64,000 bases of DNA from an uncultured Bacilli bacterium (GTDB taxonomy: Bacteria; Bacillota_I; Bacilli_A; RF39; UBA660). Positions 1 to 8,849 of the stretch are shown piece by piece; position 1 is the first letter of the stretch; each line of letters starts with the position of its first letter. The notes under the pieces are model-generated. The model was given only the letters and a program-made list of their open reading frames with translations, was not told the DNA's origin and did not search any database. The stretch covers positions 91,294 to 155,293 of the forward strand of contig CAKOHW010000002.1 of assembly GCA_934086185.1 (NCBI GenBank), written 5' to 3'. The position numbers and the translations under genes were made by a program.

Positions 1-782
1 ACATCACTACCTAATCTAATATTAGAATTTAATCTATTATAAAATACACCAGCAACACCACGTCTATCATTACTATTTACACCCTCTAACTCAACAATAC
101 TAGCTAAAGTTAAATATTGATGCACACTGTATTTACCAATCTCTATTTCATCTTTATATGTACTTAACTTACTATCTAAATTACCTAAAAATTTATCTAT
201 AATATCTTCTATAGTACTATTTTTCTTAAATTCATAAGTATCTGGATACAAATACCCTTCTAAAGGAACATAAACTTCTTCATTTAATATATCTTCACTT
301 AAAAACCAATACTTATCTATTAATGTTTCTAAATAATTTTTATTACTTATCTTACTTTTAATATCTTCTTCACTAATATTAAATACTTCAGATATTTGTT
401 TTATATATGTACTAACTCTTTTACCTTCTATAAATGTTATAGTAATAGTCTCATTCTCTATATTATCTTGATTAGCAATCATATTAATAATTTCATTAGT
501 ACTCATATCTTTACTTAATTTATAAGTACCAGCATATAAATCTTTATCTAATACTTTAAGAATTACTTTAGCAAAAAACTCACTTCTTATTAAATTCTTC
601 TTTTTTAAATTCTTAACTATATCTACTTTACTAGTACCAGCCTCTATAGTAAATGATATAGTTTTATCACTATGACTATCTACAGGAGAAACTTTATACA
701 AGAATAATAACATAAAACTTACAAATATTATTACTAATATTATTAATGAACATAAAACAATTTTCTTAATTTTTTTATCCAT
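1..782 (-). CDS. mltG: Endolytic murein transglycosylase MltG (3' end cut by window edge)
   Basis: The minus-strand frame is open from an ATG at 782 to the window edge, giving the first ~260 residues. An N-terminal membrane anchor (about residues 5-27) is followed by the YceG/MltG fold. I see the family signatures EGYLYPDTY and LASIVELEG, with the expected catalytic glutamate at about residue 231, and then VFYNRL. MltG cleaves nascent glycan strands at the outer face of the membrane and so releases peptidoglycan from its lipid anchor. The start overlaps the end of yrzB by 8 bases, and the order ireB-ruvX-yrzB-mltG is that of Bacillus. The C-terminus lies outside the window. Confidence 0.95.
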   Translation of the reverse strand, partial: MDKKIKKIVLCSLIILVIIFVSFMLLFLYKVSPVDSHSDKTISFTIEAGTSKVDIVKNLKKKNLIRSEFFAKVILKVLDKDLYAGTYKLSKDMSTNEIINMIANQDNIENETITITFIEGKRVSTYIKQISEVFNISEEDIKSKISNKNYLETLIDKYWFLSEDILNEEVYVPLEGYLYPDTYEFKKNSTIEDIIDKFLGNLDSKLSTYKDEIEIGKYSVHQYLTLASIVELEGVNSNDRRGVAGVFYNRLNSNIRLGSD

Positions 783-1050
783 TAACATCTTCCCCTTTAT
801 TATTTATACTAGAAAATATTTGTTCTATTATAGCCCATTCCTCATCAGTTTCTATAGTACCTAAACAACCATTATCTTTATTACTATCATATGTATTAGC
901 ATAAACTTTTATATTTCCCATATCATCCTTAGTATTATCAGTATATACTATATAACTCTTATTAGTATCTTTACTATCAAAAGTAAATAAAACATCACAT
1001 TCTATTTCTTCATTATTTTCATTCTTAACAATTATTTTACCTGTATCCAT
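775..1050 (-). CDS. yrzB: YrzB-like DUF1292 family protein
   Basis: This 91-residue acidic protein has the DUF1292 pattern: a short beta-rich body (IECDVLFTF, SYIVYTDNT, KVYANTYD) and a C-terminal EEWAIIEQIF helix. Its biochemical function is unknown. It sits 4 bases downstream of ruvX and overlaps mltG by 8 bases, so it is almost certainly translated from one polycistronic mRNA with them. The same placement between ruvX and mltG occurs in many Firmicutes, and this conserved context is the main reason for the name. Nothing in it looks broken. Confidence 0.85.
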   Translation of the reverse strand: MDTGKIIVKNENNEEIECDVLFTFDSKDTNKSYIVYTDNTKDDMGNIKVYANTYDSNKDNGCLGTIETDEEWAIIEQIFSSINNKGEDVNG

Positions 1051-1054
1051 ATCA

Positions 1055-1468
1055 TTACCCTTTCTTACTCTTTAAAAATGTATCTAATATAATACTTGCT
1101 GCATATGCATCTATTATTTTTTTACGTTTATATCTAGAAGTATCACTACTAAGTAATATATTTTCTGCTTCTCTAGTAGATAATCTCTCATCTACTAAAT
1201 ATATAGGAATACTTATTTTTTCTTCTAACAAGTTTTTAAAATTAATACTTCTTTCACTAGCAAAACCTAAACTATTATTCATATTCTTAGGTAAACCAAG
1301 TACTAATGCATCTATACCTTCTTCATCAATAATATTAATTACATCACTAACTAAAGAATTTATATCTTCATATCTTAATACTTTAAACGGACTAGCAATT
1401 ATACCAAGTTTATCACTTATAGCTAATCCTAAAGTCTTAGTACCTAAATCTAATCCTAAATATTTCAT
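1055..1468 (-). CDS. ruvX: Putative pre-16S rRNA nuclease / Holliday junction resolvase-like RuvX (YqgF)
   Basis: At 137 residues this is the standard YqgF/RuvX length. The RNase H-like fold is marked by GLDLGTKTLGLAIS at the N-terminus with the first acidic residue at D7, then LVLGLPKN, VDERLSTREAE and a late DAYAASIIL helix carrying the last acidic residue. The family processes the 5' end of pre-16S rRNA, and a role in recombination was proposed earlier. Its start overlaps the end of ireB by 4 bases (ATGA), which implies translational coupling. Confidence 0.95.
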   Translation of the reverse strand: MKYLGLDLGTKTLGLAISDKLGIIASPFKVLRYEDINSLVSDVINIIDEEGIDALVLGLPKNMNNSLGFASERSINFKNLLEEKISIPIYLVDERLSTREAENILLSSDTSRYKRKKIIDAYAASIILDTFLKSKKG

Positions 1469-1713
1469 AAATTCATTCTCATATAATCTTTTAATACTAT
1501 TTCTAATATTTTTTCTCTGTCAATACTAGTTATTTTATTTCTAGCATCTTCAAAACTAGTTATATACCCTGGATCACCAGTAATTAAATACCCAATAATT
1601 TGACTTACAGGATTATATCCTCTACTTTCTAAACTTCTATAAACTTCAATTAATGTTTTACTAACTAATGCATTTTCTATTTCACTTATTTTAAACATAC
1701 TTGTTTTATCCAT
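1465..1713 (-). CDS. ireB: IreB family regulatory phosphoprotein
   Basis: The 82-residue product matches the IreB/YrzL family throughout, for example in SLESRGYNPVSQIIGYLITG and DPGYITSFEDARNKI. In Enterococcus, IreB is the target of the Ser/Thr kinase-phosphatase pair IreK/IreP and affects cephalosporin resistance. A threonine-rich N-terminus is visible, but the exact phosphosite is not established here. I chose the ATG at 1713 over an upstream GTG at 1722 because AGGAG lies 8 bases before the ATG and overlaps the GTG. It heads the ireB-ruvX-yrzB-mltG operon. Confidence 0.92.
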   Translation of the reverse strand: MDKTSMFKISEIENALVSKTLIEVYRSLESRGYNPVSQIIGYLITGDPGYITSFEDARNKITSIDREKILEIVLKDYMRMNL

Positions 1714-1736
1714 AATTAACACTCCTAGTCAATATA

Positions 1737-1765
1737 ATTTTAACATTATTAAGCAATAATCTCAA
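1737..1765 (-). promoter_or_regulatory. Sigma-A type promoter of the ireB operon
   Basis: Reading the minus strand there is TTGAGA, a 17-base spacer and TAAAAT, with TGT immediately before the -10 (extended -10). The predicted start of transcription is near 1730, which leaves a short leader of about 17 bases carrying the AGGAG ribosome binding site of ireB. Confidence 0.7.
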
Positions 1766-2063
1766 TCTAAAATAAGAAAAAAATTATATAACGTGAAATT
1801 TTATTTAAAAGTCCTCTTTAATAAAAAAACGAAATTAAGTTTGATTATTGTATAATATATCCTATAATTCTTTATACTTATATAAGAAAAAATAAAAAAT
1901 TTCTTTTTATTAAATTGTTACACAAAGAAATATGCTAATCTTATCAATTCAGAAAAAAAGAAAACATAATAAAAAGTATGAATACACTAACAACAAAATT
2001 GATAGAAGCAATCATACTTATCTTGAGTATTTTTCATACATAAATACAAACCTTTAAAACTAA
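1766..2063. other. AT-rich intergenic region, no gene seen
   Basis: I see no convincing gene here. A loose inverted repeat pairs aagtatga at 1974-1981 with tcatactt at 2012-2019 around a 30-base loop, without a T-run. It may be part of the 3' end of the transcript that ends at 2064, but nothing more can be said. Confidence 0.4.
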
Positions 2064-2435
2064 TTAATCTTTTAAAATTACTATTTTTTTTACATCAGAT
2101 AATTTAGCTGGTTCACTTGGCAATATCACATCAGATGAAGTAATAATTACTTTTTGATTTACCTTTAATTTATCTGGTTTAAAATCTTCATTATTATAAA
2201 CTATTTTTGTGTTTTTATTTATTTCAAATTCATACTCTATAGTATATTCTTTCTTATTTTTATCATATTCTTCAACCAAGACTGTATATATATTATCATT
2301 TACAGTTACTTCTTTGATTTTTGCTTCAAAAACTAAATTTCTTTCCTTTAAAATATAATTTGTATATACAATATATCCTAATCCTACAAAAACAACTACT
2401 GCTATTATTATTTTTATTAGTAAATTTCTTTTCAT
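2064..2435 (-). CDS. Small membrane-anchored extracytoplasmic protein, unknown function
   Basis: This 123-residue protein has a Lys/Arg start, one hydrophobic segment (about residues 7-26) and then a soluble beta-strand-rich domain outside the cell. The soluble part (FEAKIKEVTVNDNIYTVLV, KVNQKVIIT) has the spacing of a small OB-like or DUF3221-like barrel, but this is only an impression. A very strong ribosome binding site (AGAAAGGAGG) precedes the ATG at 2435. It follows the metallopeptidase gene by 39 bases on the same strand and may be co-transcribed with it. No catalytic motif is visible. Confidence 0.7.
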   Translation of the reverse strand: MKRNLLIKIIIAVVVFVGLGYIVYTNYILKERNLVFEAKIKEVTVNDNIYTVLVEEYDKNKKEYTIEYEFEINKNTKIVYNNEDFKPDKLKVNQKVIITSSDVILPSEPAKLSDVKKIVILKD

Positions 2436-2474
2436 TTTTTTCCTCCTTTCTAAGTTAATTTATATAAACTTATG

Positions 2475-3809
2475 CTATAAGAATCTATCCCAATAATATC
2501 TTCCAGTATTAGATAATGTATTAAAATGTTCTTTAATTTGCGAACTAATTAATTTTGCTTTTTTGTTTATTGGAGTTCCATCATTATAATATGGTTTTTT
2601 TGTTGATCTAGTCATCATGTCGGAAAACAAAACAGCTCTATCTTCTAAATAATTTTGCCTTGAATAATATGATAAGAAATAAGCATCATTTGGATTTGAA
2701 AAATTAAAATCATAGGTACTATCATTAGAACCATAACTAAATCCTTCAGGATTATAGGATTTCATTATTTCCTCTAAATTTAATGTCGGATTTTTTTGTT
2801 TCATATAAATATCAATATAGTGCATTAACTCATGATGTAAAGTATACTCAAATAAATTAGTGCCATTTGTTCCGATAGTTATCGTTATATTACTTTGATT
2901 TCTACCATCAGTCATTCCCGAATAATTTCCATATATTTTATTTACTATATATATTCTAAGAGAAACATTATTGTCACTCATTTCTTTAAAGAAATTATTT
3001 GGATATTTTCTTAATGTTACTTCTAATTCTTTTAAATATTTATTTATCTCATTATCATCATTTTGCTTTTCAGTATTTATAGAACCTCCGATCAAATAAT
3101 CACCGTATTCATCTTTATATATGATTTTAACTAAATACTTATTTTCTAATATTTTTCTATATTCATTATTTTTTTCTGCTTGAGTTTTTTCTATTACTGG
3201 AGTCTTTTCTTCAGATAAAATAGTATTTTCTTTATTTGTAATATTTGAATTCTGATTAGATTTATTAGTATTAGTACCACTATTATTATTGTTTATATTA
3301 GTATTTGTTTTAGGCATTTCAGTATTAGAACTATTTTCTTTATTTTCTACTTTCTCCCATACTGCATAAAGAGTTATATCTTCTTCAAGTAATACTTTAT
3401 CATAAATAGGAATTTCATTTTTATCAACCCATCCATTAAAAATATAACCGTCTCGTGTAGGATCTTTTGGAAGTGTAAGTTCAGTATTTTTATTTATAGT
3501 AATACTATCTATTTTATTTCCTTCTTTAGTATCAAAAGTTATTGTTATTGTATCTTTTTTATCTTCTTCCTTATTGTTTTTTATAGAGCAAACATATTTG
3601 CTAGTTTTTAAAACTGTTTTAGTTTTACCATCAGAACATTTATAAGTATTTGTAAATATCCCTTTATCCTTATAAACAACAAAACTATCATTATTATAAT
3701 CTCTAATTTTAATTATAGGACTATTATTAAATGATAGAGCAACTATAAAGTCTAAAAATATTAAACCTATCATAGAACACAATATTATTATTATTTTTTT
3801 CTTCTTCAT
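2475..3809 (-). CDS. Exported zinc metallopeptidase-like protein with an InlB-type repeat
   Basis: The 444-residue protein starts with a signal-anchor (residues 4-26). Residues ~86-152 form one Listeria-Bacteroides (Flg_new/InlB B) repeat, recognisable by ITFDTKEGNKID, GYIFNGWVDKN and LYAVWEKVE. A low-complexity Asn/Thr/Ser linker follows to about residue 200. The C-terminal domain carries the zinc-binding HELMH at residues 326-330 and a downstream NYLEDRAVLF with E389, which could be the third ligand of a gluzincin-type site, as in lethal-factor-like peptidases. The InlB-type repeat suggests surface interaction. The substrate is unknown, and no sortase LPXTG motif is present. Confidence 0.75.
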   Translation of the reverse strand: MKKKKIIIILCSMIGLIFLDFIVALSFNNSPIIKIRDYNNDSFVVYKDKGIFTNTYKCSDGKTKTVLKTSKYVCSIKNNKEEDKKDTITITFDTKEGNKIDSITINKNTELTLPKDPTRDGYIFNGWVDKNEIPIYDKVLLEEDITLYAVWEKVENKENSSNTEMPKTNTNINNNNSGTNTNKSNQNSNITNKENTILSEEKTPVIEKTQAEKNNEYRKILENKYLVKIIYKDEYGDYLIGGSINTEKQNDDNEINKYLKELEVTLRKYPNNFFKEMSDNNVSLRIYIVNKIYGNYSGMTDGRNQSNITITIGTNGTNLFEYTLHHELMHYIDIYMKQKNPTLNLEEIMKSYNPEGFSYGSNDSTYDFNFSNPNDAYFLSYYSRQNYLEDRAVLFSDMMTRSTKKPYYNDGTPINKKAKLISSQIKEHFNTLSNTGRYYWDRFL

Positions 3810-3981
3810 TATACCTCTCTCATAAATAATAAACGGAATATGATTTACTTCTTGTATAATAATTATATCATGAATTTTACAGTTTCAAAAAAATTTTTAA
3901 TATAATTGTTTTTTATGTTTCAATAATTTAGAAAAAAAGAACAATATAAAATTGATCTTATTTATGAAATAAATTATTAAA

Positions 3982-4542
3982 TTAACATTTTCCACCGTTA
4001 CCTTCAAAATATGATTCAATATATTTTACTAAAACTTTAGCCTTGTTAAACTGTTTATCTTTAATAACATTAATAATATAATTACTACCACTTGAATCAA
4101 TAATATTATCATCTTTATCATATTCTATTAGATAAGTGTACTTTTCATCATTAAGTTGACAACTAAGAAGAACAGTTTGATTTTCTTTTATAGTCATAGA
4201 ATCTTTTTTTACACCAAACATAATATTTATGAAAATAGTAATAGCAAAACCAACAACAAAAATTATTCCCAATACTTTTAGTATCTTGATTATTATCTCT
4301 GCAAGTTTTTCGGTATTATTTACTTTTTCTACTAATACTTGTTTAATGTCATTATTTAATAATTCATCAATACTAACATTTAATGCTTTAGATAATAATT
4401 TTAGCTGATCTGGATTTGGTGAAGTTTCACCAAGCTCCCAATTTGATATTGTTTGTCTAGTAACATCAACTTTTTCTGCTAATTGTTCTTGTGAAAGTTT
4501 ACAATCTTTTCTTAATTTTAAAATGTTATCTCCTAATTTCAT
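3982..4542 (-). CDS. XRE-family HTH regulator with membrane anchor
   Basis: Residues 4-60 form a Cro/C1-type helix-turn-helix (LGDNILKLRKDCKLSQEQLA, VTRQTISNWELGETSPNPDQ). After a short linker, one hydrophobic segment (about residues 88-110) and a ~70-residue extracytoplasmic tail follow. Such membrane-bound XRE regulators are common in Firmicutes and often sense envelope or peptide signals. The ATG at 4542 is preceded by GAAAGGAGAG. It lies about 110 bases beyond the recombinase end of the integrative element. I cannot tell whether it is cargo or a chromosomal neighbour. Confidence 0.8.
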   Translation of the reverse strand: MKLGDNILKLRKDCKLSQEQLAEKVDVTRQTISNWELGETSPNPDQLKLLSKALNVSIDELLNNDIKQVLVEKVNNTEKLAEIIIKILKVLGIIFVVGFAITIFINIMFGVKKDSMTIKENQTVLLSCQLNDEKYTYLIEYDKDDNIIDSSGSNYIINVIKDKQFNKAKVLVKYIESYFEGNGGKC

Positions 4543-4649
4543 TCTATCTCTCCTTTCACTTACAATTATATATATATTAATATTTGCAATCTACCAAATG
4601 TCTTTTGAACTTTGTCAAAGACTTTTAACAATTATAACACAAATAACTA

Positions 4650-6428
4650 TTATTCTACGTCACAAGACCAAAGCCCATGCTTATTACAGTATGCATATAA
4701 TTTTGATCCTTTAAAATATTTAAATTTACATTCTGCATTTTGTTCCGGAAATAATTTAACTTTATAAATATCTCTATCGTCAGCTAGTGCAATCCATTCA
4801 ATAAAATGTTCCTTTTCCATAACATGGTTTACTTTTACAAGTATTTCTAATATTAAATCATAAAAAAACGATTTAACCTTATAAAATAAGAAAAAATCGA
4901 TAATCATCAATGGCAGAGCATCACTATCGACAAGCGAACACTCGATATTATTAATAAGAGATAAATCAATCTCTTGCTCCACATTACTAACATTATACAC
5001 TATAACAGCCTTGTTTGTATAGATATAGACTTTATTTATTAAAATATTTATCAACATTTTCTTATATTTAAAATCATTTATATTATTATTTCTTATTTGA
5101 GTTAAAAAGTATTTAACTTCTTTATAGTTTAATTGTAAATGTTTATTTTTTTCTTCTATTAGTGCATTGTTATATATTGCATCTAATTGTGTTAGTTTTG
5201 CAATTTCGTCAAATAAAGTTTTTCTAACAATAGCATCTTCACATTCTGCAATCGCTTGTAATAGATTATTTTTCTTCTTTTCATTGTCTGCTATGTTTTT
5301 ATTTATTGTTTTTAATACTTGATTGTTTTGTTCGTTATTCGCTATATCTACAATCTTTTTTGCAATTTGATTGATATTTTCGTTTGTTAAAGTACTTTTA
5401 GCGAATAAAACTATAAGGTCTTCTAAATAATCTTTTTTAATACGTTTCTTATTGCAGTTTTTATGTGCTTTAGAATTCTTACAAATATAATAAGTGTGTA
5501 AGTCTTTTGTTTTTGACGTTCCCGAAGTACCAGTCATTTTTTCTTTACAATCTCCACAATATAATTTACCCGTTAATAAATATTCATTTTTTGCTCTGCT
5601 ACGAGATGGTGCTAAACCATTTCTAACCAGTTCTAATTGAACTTTATTAAATAACTCGTCGCTTATTATTCTAGGTATCGCATCTTTTGTTTCTATACCA
5701 TTATATGTATAAGTTCCTATATACTTTTTATTTTCTAGTATTCGCCTTATACTACTTTTATTGAAAGACTTATCATAAGTAGTTTTTTCTCCTAAAGCAT
5801 TTAAAATGGAAATAATTTCAACCATTTTTGAGCCATTGGCATACATTTCAAAAATCTTTTGAATTGTTGGTACTTTTTCAGTATCTAAAACATACTTTTT
5901 CTTAATAACAGGTTTAATGCTATTTTCCATATTAATTGTTATTTCTTCTAGTTTAAAACCTAAAGGAACTGTGCCCCCATTATAATAAAAATTTTCCCCG
6001 TTAAAGTTCATACCTCTTTTTACTTTTTGTCCTAACTCAAGCGAATAATATTCTGCCATTCCCTCAAGCATACTTTCCATTAAAACTCCCGATGCATCTT
6101 CAGTAATATTTTCTCTTGCAGATAAAACTCTTATATCTCTTGATTTTAATTGTTTTTTATAAATGGCACTATCATATCTATTACGAGCAAATCTGTCTAA
6201 TTGATAAACTATAATATATTTAAATTCTTTCTTTTTACTATCTTCTATCATTTTTAGAAATTCTTCTCTATTATCTTTAGTACCACTTTTTGCTCTATCT
6301 ATATATGTTTTAATTACATTATAATTGTGTAATTCTGCATATCTCTTACATTCGTCTAATTGTCCCTCAATAGAACATTCAGTTTGATTGTGAGAACTAT
6401 ATCTCGCATATATAACAACATTAGTCAT
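4650..6428 (-). CDS. Large serine recombinase (site-specific integrase)
   Basis: This 592-residue protein begins with a resolvase-type catalytic domain. YARYSSHNQ places the nucleophilic serine at about S11, and YQLDRFARNRYD gives the usual Arg cluster. A recombinase domain follows, and then a zinc ribbon starting at C291/C294 (YCGDC ... YICKNSKAHKNC), a coiled-coil and a variable C-terminal tail. This is the layout of phage and ICE integrases that recombine attP with attB without tRNA preference. The start at 6428 overlaps the preceding small gene by 8 bases and uses GGTGGTG as its binding site; an in-frame ATG at 6443 overlaps that site and is less likely. Confidence 0.95.
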   Translation of the reverse strand: MTNVVIYARYSSHNQTECSIEGQLDECKRYAELHNYNVIKTYIDRAKSGTKDNREEFLKMIEDSKKKEFKYIIVYQLDRFARNRYDSAIYKKQLKSRDIRVLSARENITEDASGVLMESMLEGMAEYYSLELGQKVKRGMNFNGENFYYNGGTVPLGFKLEEITINMENSIKPVIKKKYVLDTEKVPTIQKIFEMYANGSKMVEIISILNALGEKTTYDKSFNKSSIRRILENKKYIGTYTYNGIETKDAIPRIISDELFNKVQLELVRNGLAPSRSRAKNEYLLTGKLYCGDCKEKMTGTSGTSKTKDLHTYYICKNSKAHKNCNKKRIKKDYLEDLIVLFAKSTLTNENINQIAKKIVDIANNEQNNQVLKTINKNIADNEKKKNNLLQAIAECEDAIVRKTLFDEIAKLTQLDAIYNNALIEEKNKHLQLNYKEVKYFLTQIRNNNINDFKYKKMLINILINKVYIYTNKAVIVYNVSNVEQEIDLSLINNIECSLVDSDALPLMIIDFFLFYKVKSFFYDLILEILVKVNHVMEKEHFIEWIALADDRDIYKVKLFPEQNAECKFKYFKGSKLYAYCNKHGLWSCDVE

Positions 6429-6594
6429 TAATAACACCACCATTCATATTGATTGAGGTATTATTTTTTATTAAATTCATTAAATATCTCAAATATTCAA
6501 TTCTATTATTATTTATATATTGTTTTATATCTTTTGCACTTATTTGTGAACTTATGCTATCAATCATATTTTCAGTTATTATTATTTTTTCCAT
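6421..6594 (-). CDS. 57-residue protein upstream of the recombinase, possible excision or directionality partner
   Basis: The ATG at 6594 is preceded by AAAAAAGGAGAG at ideal spacing, giving a 57-residue helical protein that ends inside the start of the recombinase gene. The same frame stays open further upstream to an ATG at 6765 (114 residues), overlapping the end of the upstream regulator, but that start has no good ribosome binding site. I do not recognise the family. Its coupling to the recombinase suggests a recombination directionality factor or regulatory partner, which is inference from position only. Confidence 0.6.
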   Translation of the reverse strand: MEKIIITENMIDSISSQISAKDIKQYINNNRIEYLRYLMNLIKNNTSINMNGGVIND

Positions 6595-6748
6595 ATTTTT
6601 TCTCTCCTTTTTTACATTTGCGTTTTTTACCAATCTAATGTATAATGGAGATACACGAGATTGGGCTTTCAAAATTTCAACTATTTTTAATCGGTCTAAT
6701 TTTTGTGTACTTTGATTGATTACTATTGCAGTAGTAGTCAATCTTTTT

Positions 6749-7471
6749 TTATGTATTTTTTTCATATTCTTCTAATAATTTATCAAAATGTCTTCTTTTC
6801 ATTCCTTCTATATGTGTTGGACGTTCTTTTAATTCCTCAATAATAGCACTAGGAATGTCATTTTGATTACTTATTTCTTCAATAACTTCATTCATTAAAC
6901 TAGAAAGTTTATACTTTTCAAATTCAAATAATTCGCTGTTTTCGTCAAAATGAACGTCTATAGGTTCATATTTTTCATTTGCAACTTTTCTTGATAATTT
7001 TCCTAAAATTACACGAGAAAATTTTGATATAAATTTTTCATTCGTTATAAGACAATTAATTATATATAATTCAAATTCTTTCCTTGCTTTGTCTTTTTCG
7101 TTATTTAAATGTTTTAATCGTTCTATAGATAAGTCATTTAACCCTAAATTAATGCCTACACCTAAATTATCAATATCTTTTGTTTTAGTTTCTCCTAATA
7201 AATAAGAATAAGGAACGTTAAAATAATTATGTATCTTATATAAACTTACTAAGTCTGGCATTTTAGGTTTTGCATCTTTTCCTTTTCCGTCATTCCCGTT
7301 TTTATAATGTGTAAAAGCACTTTTGCTAATCCCCATTTTATTAATAATATCTTTCTCATAAAACGGCAAACCTTTTTTTCTATGACTTTCTATTTCTTCG
7401 TCTATCAAATCACTAATAACATTAGAAACATTATTTGAAATTATTTCTTTTAATTCTTGATTATTCGCCAT
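6749..7471 (-). CDS. Phage-type HTH repressor
   Basis: The 240-residue protein has an N-terminal helix-turn-helix (KDIINKMGISKSAFTHYKNG, then PDLVSLYKIHNYFNVPYSYLLGE) typical of element-encoded repressors, and a long acidic helical C-terminal domain of unknown function. The ATG at 7471 is preceded by ATAGGAGG. It is divergent from the PrimPol replication gene, with the shared intergenic region carrying palindromes, so it probably represses both itself and replication. It has no peptidase-like (LexA/CI) C-terminal motif that I can see. Confidence 0.8.
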   Translation of the reverse strand: MANNQELKEIISNNVSNVISDLIDEEIESHRKKGLPFYEKDIINKMGISKSAFTHYKNGNDGKGKDAKPKMPDLVSLYKIHNYFNVPYSYLLGETKTKDIDNLGVGINLGLNDLSIERLKHLNNEKDKARKEFELYIINCLITNEKFISKFSRVILGKLSRKVANEKYEPIDVHFDENSELFEFEKYKLSSLMNEVIEEISNQNDIPSAIIEELKERPTHIEGMKRRHFDKLLEEYEKNT

Positions 7472-7699
7472 ATTTTTCCTCCTATAGATATTTTACCAAA
7501 AATAAGTATCTATGTCAATATTGACTACTTTTTAATATAAAGGTATTCGGTTAACTACTTTTGCATAGTAAAATAAAAATAATAAGTCAGTCAAAATCAA
7601 TTAAAGAAAAAGTATTTTAATGTGAATTTTATTATGGTATCTTGGTATCGTTCGAACACAACTGAAACGTTTCATAAGCAAAATGAAAGGAGATATAAA
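7472..7699. promoter_or_regulatory. Divergent control region of the element with palindromes and a direct repeat
   Basis: Between the repressor and the replication gene there is a perfect 12-base palindrome GTCAATATTGAC at 7514-7525. ACTACTTTT is repeated at 7524-7532 and 7554-7562, exactly 30 bases apart. Closer to the replication gene are the palindromes GTTCGAAC (7650-7657) and GAAACGTTTC (7664-7673). These are reasonable operator candidates for the adjacent repressor; binding is inferred. Confidence 0.5.
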
Positions 7700-8743
7700 A
7701 TGCTTAATGAAGCACTCCAATTAGCAAATAAAGGCTTTAGGCTTATACCTTGTAAAGAGAAAATACCAATAATTAAAAAATGGCAACTTAATGCCACTAA
7801 TAACAGCGATACGATAAAAGAACTATGGAATAATAATGATTACAATATAGGTATTTTAACAGGAGCCGATGCAAACAACCTTATTGTTATAGATTGTGAC
7901 GTAAAAGAAGACATAAACGGCATCAATAACTTTTTAGAGTTCTTAAAAAGGAATAATATTGATTTGCCTAAAACTCTAATAGCAAAAAGTGGACGAGGTG
8001 GCAAGCATTATTATTTTAGGAGTAAATCCTCTAATATAAAAAGTGGTACTAATGTATTTGATAAAGGCATTGATATTCGATCGAATGGTGGCTTTATTAT
8101 AGCACCTCCTAGTATGCACCCTAACGGAAATGCTTATAGTTGGGACAATGATTGTGATATAGCATATTTGCCCCAACCATTAGAAGATACATTATTACAA
8201 AATAAGCCTAAAGAAAAGTTTAAAGCCACTAAAGAAAAAAAGATAAATTATATAGATATTAAGCGATATAGTGAATTAGCAAACATTAAAACGGGAGAAA
8301 GAAATGACACACTATTTCGCCTTGCATCTAAACTTATCGATAGTGGTTTATGTTATAATGCTATATTTGATGCAATTAACACTGAAAATGAGTGTAAATG
8401 TATTGAGCCACTAACAAAGGAAGAGGTAAGAAAAATCGTTAATAGCAGTTATAAATATAAATGTGAAGACGATAAAAGTTCTGGCTCCATTTCTAAAATA
8501 TTTAGTGGGAAGTATAATACGACTTCTATCGCTATTTATTGGGCTATATGGCATTTATCACTTAAAACTATTAAGGGTAAAATATATATTACTCAAGATA
8601 ATTTATGTAAAATGCTAGGACTAAAGTCACGGCAGACATTATCTTATAATTTAAAGCCGTTAAAAGAAGACAATTTAATCGAAGTAAAACGAGAGAGTAA
8701 AATAAATAATGGCTTTGGAGTTAATAGTTATAAGATATTATAA
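7700..8743 (+). CDS. PrimPol / PriCT-type replication protein with C-terminal winged helix
   Basis: Residues ~1-200 form a bifunctional primase-polymerase domain: VIDCDVKED gives the metal-binding acidic pair D65/D67, SGRGGKHYYF gives H103, and DIRSNGGFIIAPPS follows at 125-138. A PriCT-1-like helical domain comes next (GERNDTLFRLASKLIDSG ... EEVRKIVNSSYKYK). A winged-helix-like tail follows (YITQDNLCKMLGLKSRQTLS), suggesting origin binding. No helicase motifs are present, so the host helicase would be needed. I chose the ATG at 7700 because AAAGGAG lies 7 bases upstream; the open frame begins earlier at 7622. Confidence 0.88.
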   Translation: MLNEALQLANKGFRLIPCKEKIPIIKKWQLNATNNSDTIKELWNNNDYNIGILTGADANNLIVIDCDVKEDINGINNFLEFLKRNNIDLPKTLIAKSGRGGKHYYFRSKSSNIKSGTNVFDKGIDIRSNGGFIIAPPSMHPNGNAYSWDNDCDIAYLPQPLEDTLLQNKPKEKFKATKEKKINYIDIKRYSELANIKTGERNDTLFRLASKLIDSGLCYNAIFDAINTENECKCIEPLTKEEVRKIVNSSYKYKCEDDKSSGSISKIFSGKYNTTSIAIYWAIWHLSLKTIKGKIYITQDNLCKMLGLKSRQTLSYNLKPLKEDNLIEVKRESKINNGFGVNSYKIL

Positions 8744-8849
8744 GTCTTATTATATCTATATCTTAAGACTACTAATACTTTAAAAAAAAAATATATATGG
8801 TATTTAATGTAATAAAAAACAATACCCATAAAAAGAAAGGATTAATAAA

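Noticed and set aside
6449..6715. Hydrophobic plus-strand frames of 61 and 88 residues
   Set aside because: Composition is that of antisense AT-rich DNA and the minus strand has a gene with a strong ribosome binding site.
8743..8770. Hairpin between the PrimPol gene and the next gene as a replication origin or terminator
   Set aside because: The 7-bp stem has a 14-base loop, no T-run and no iterons, so neither role can be supported.
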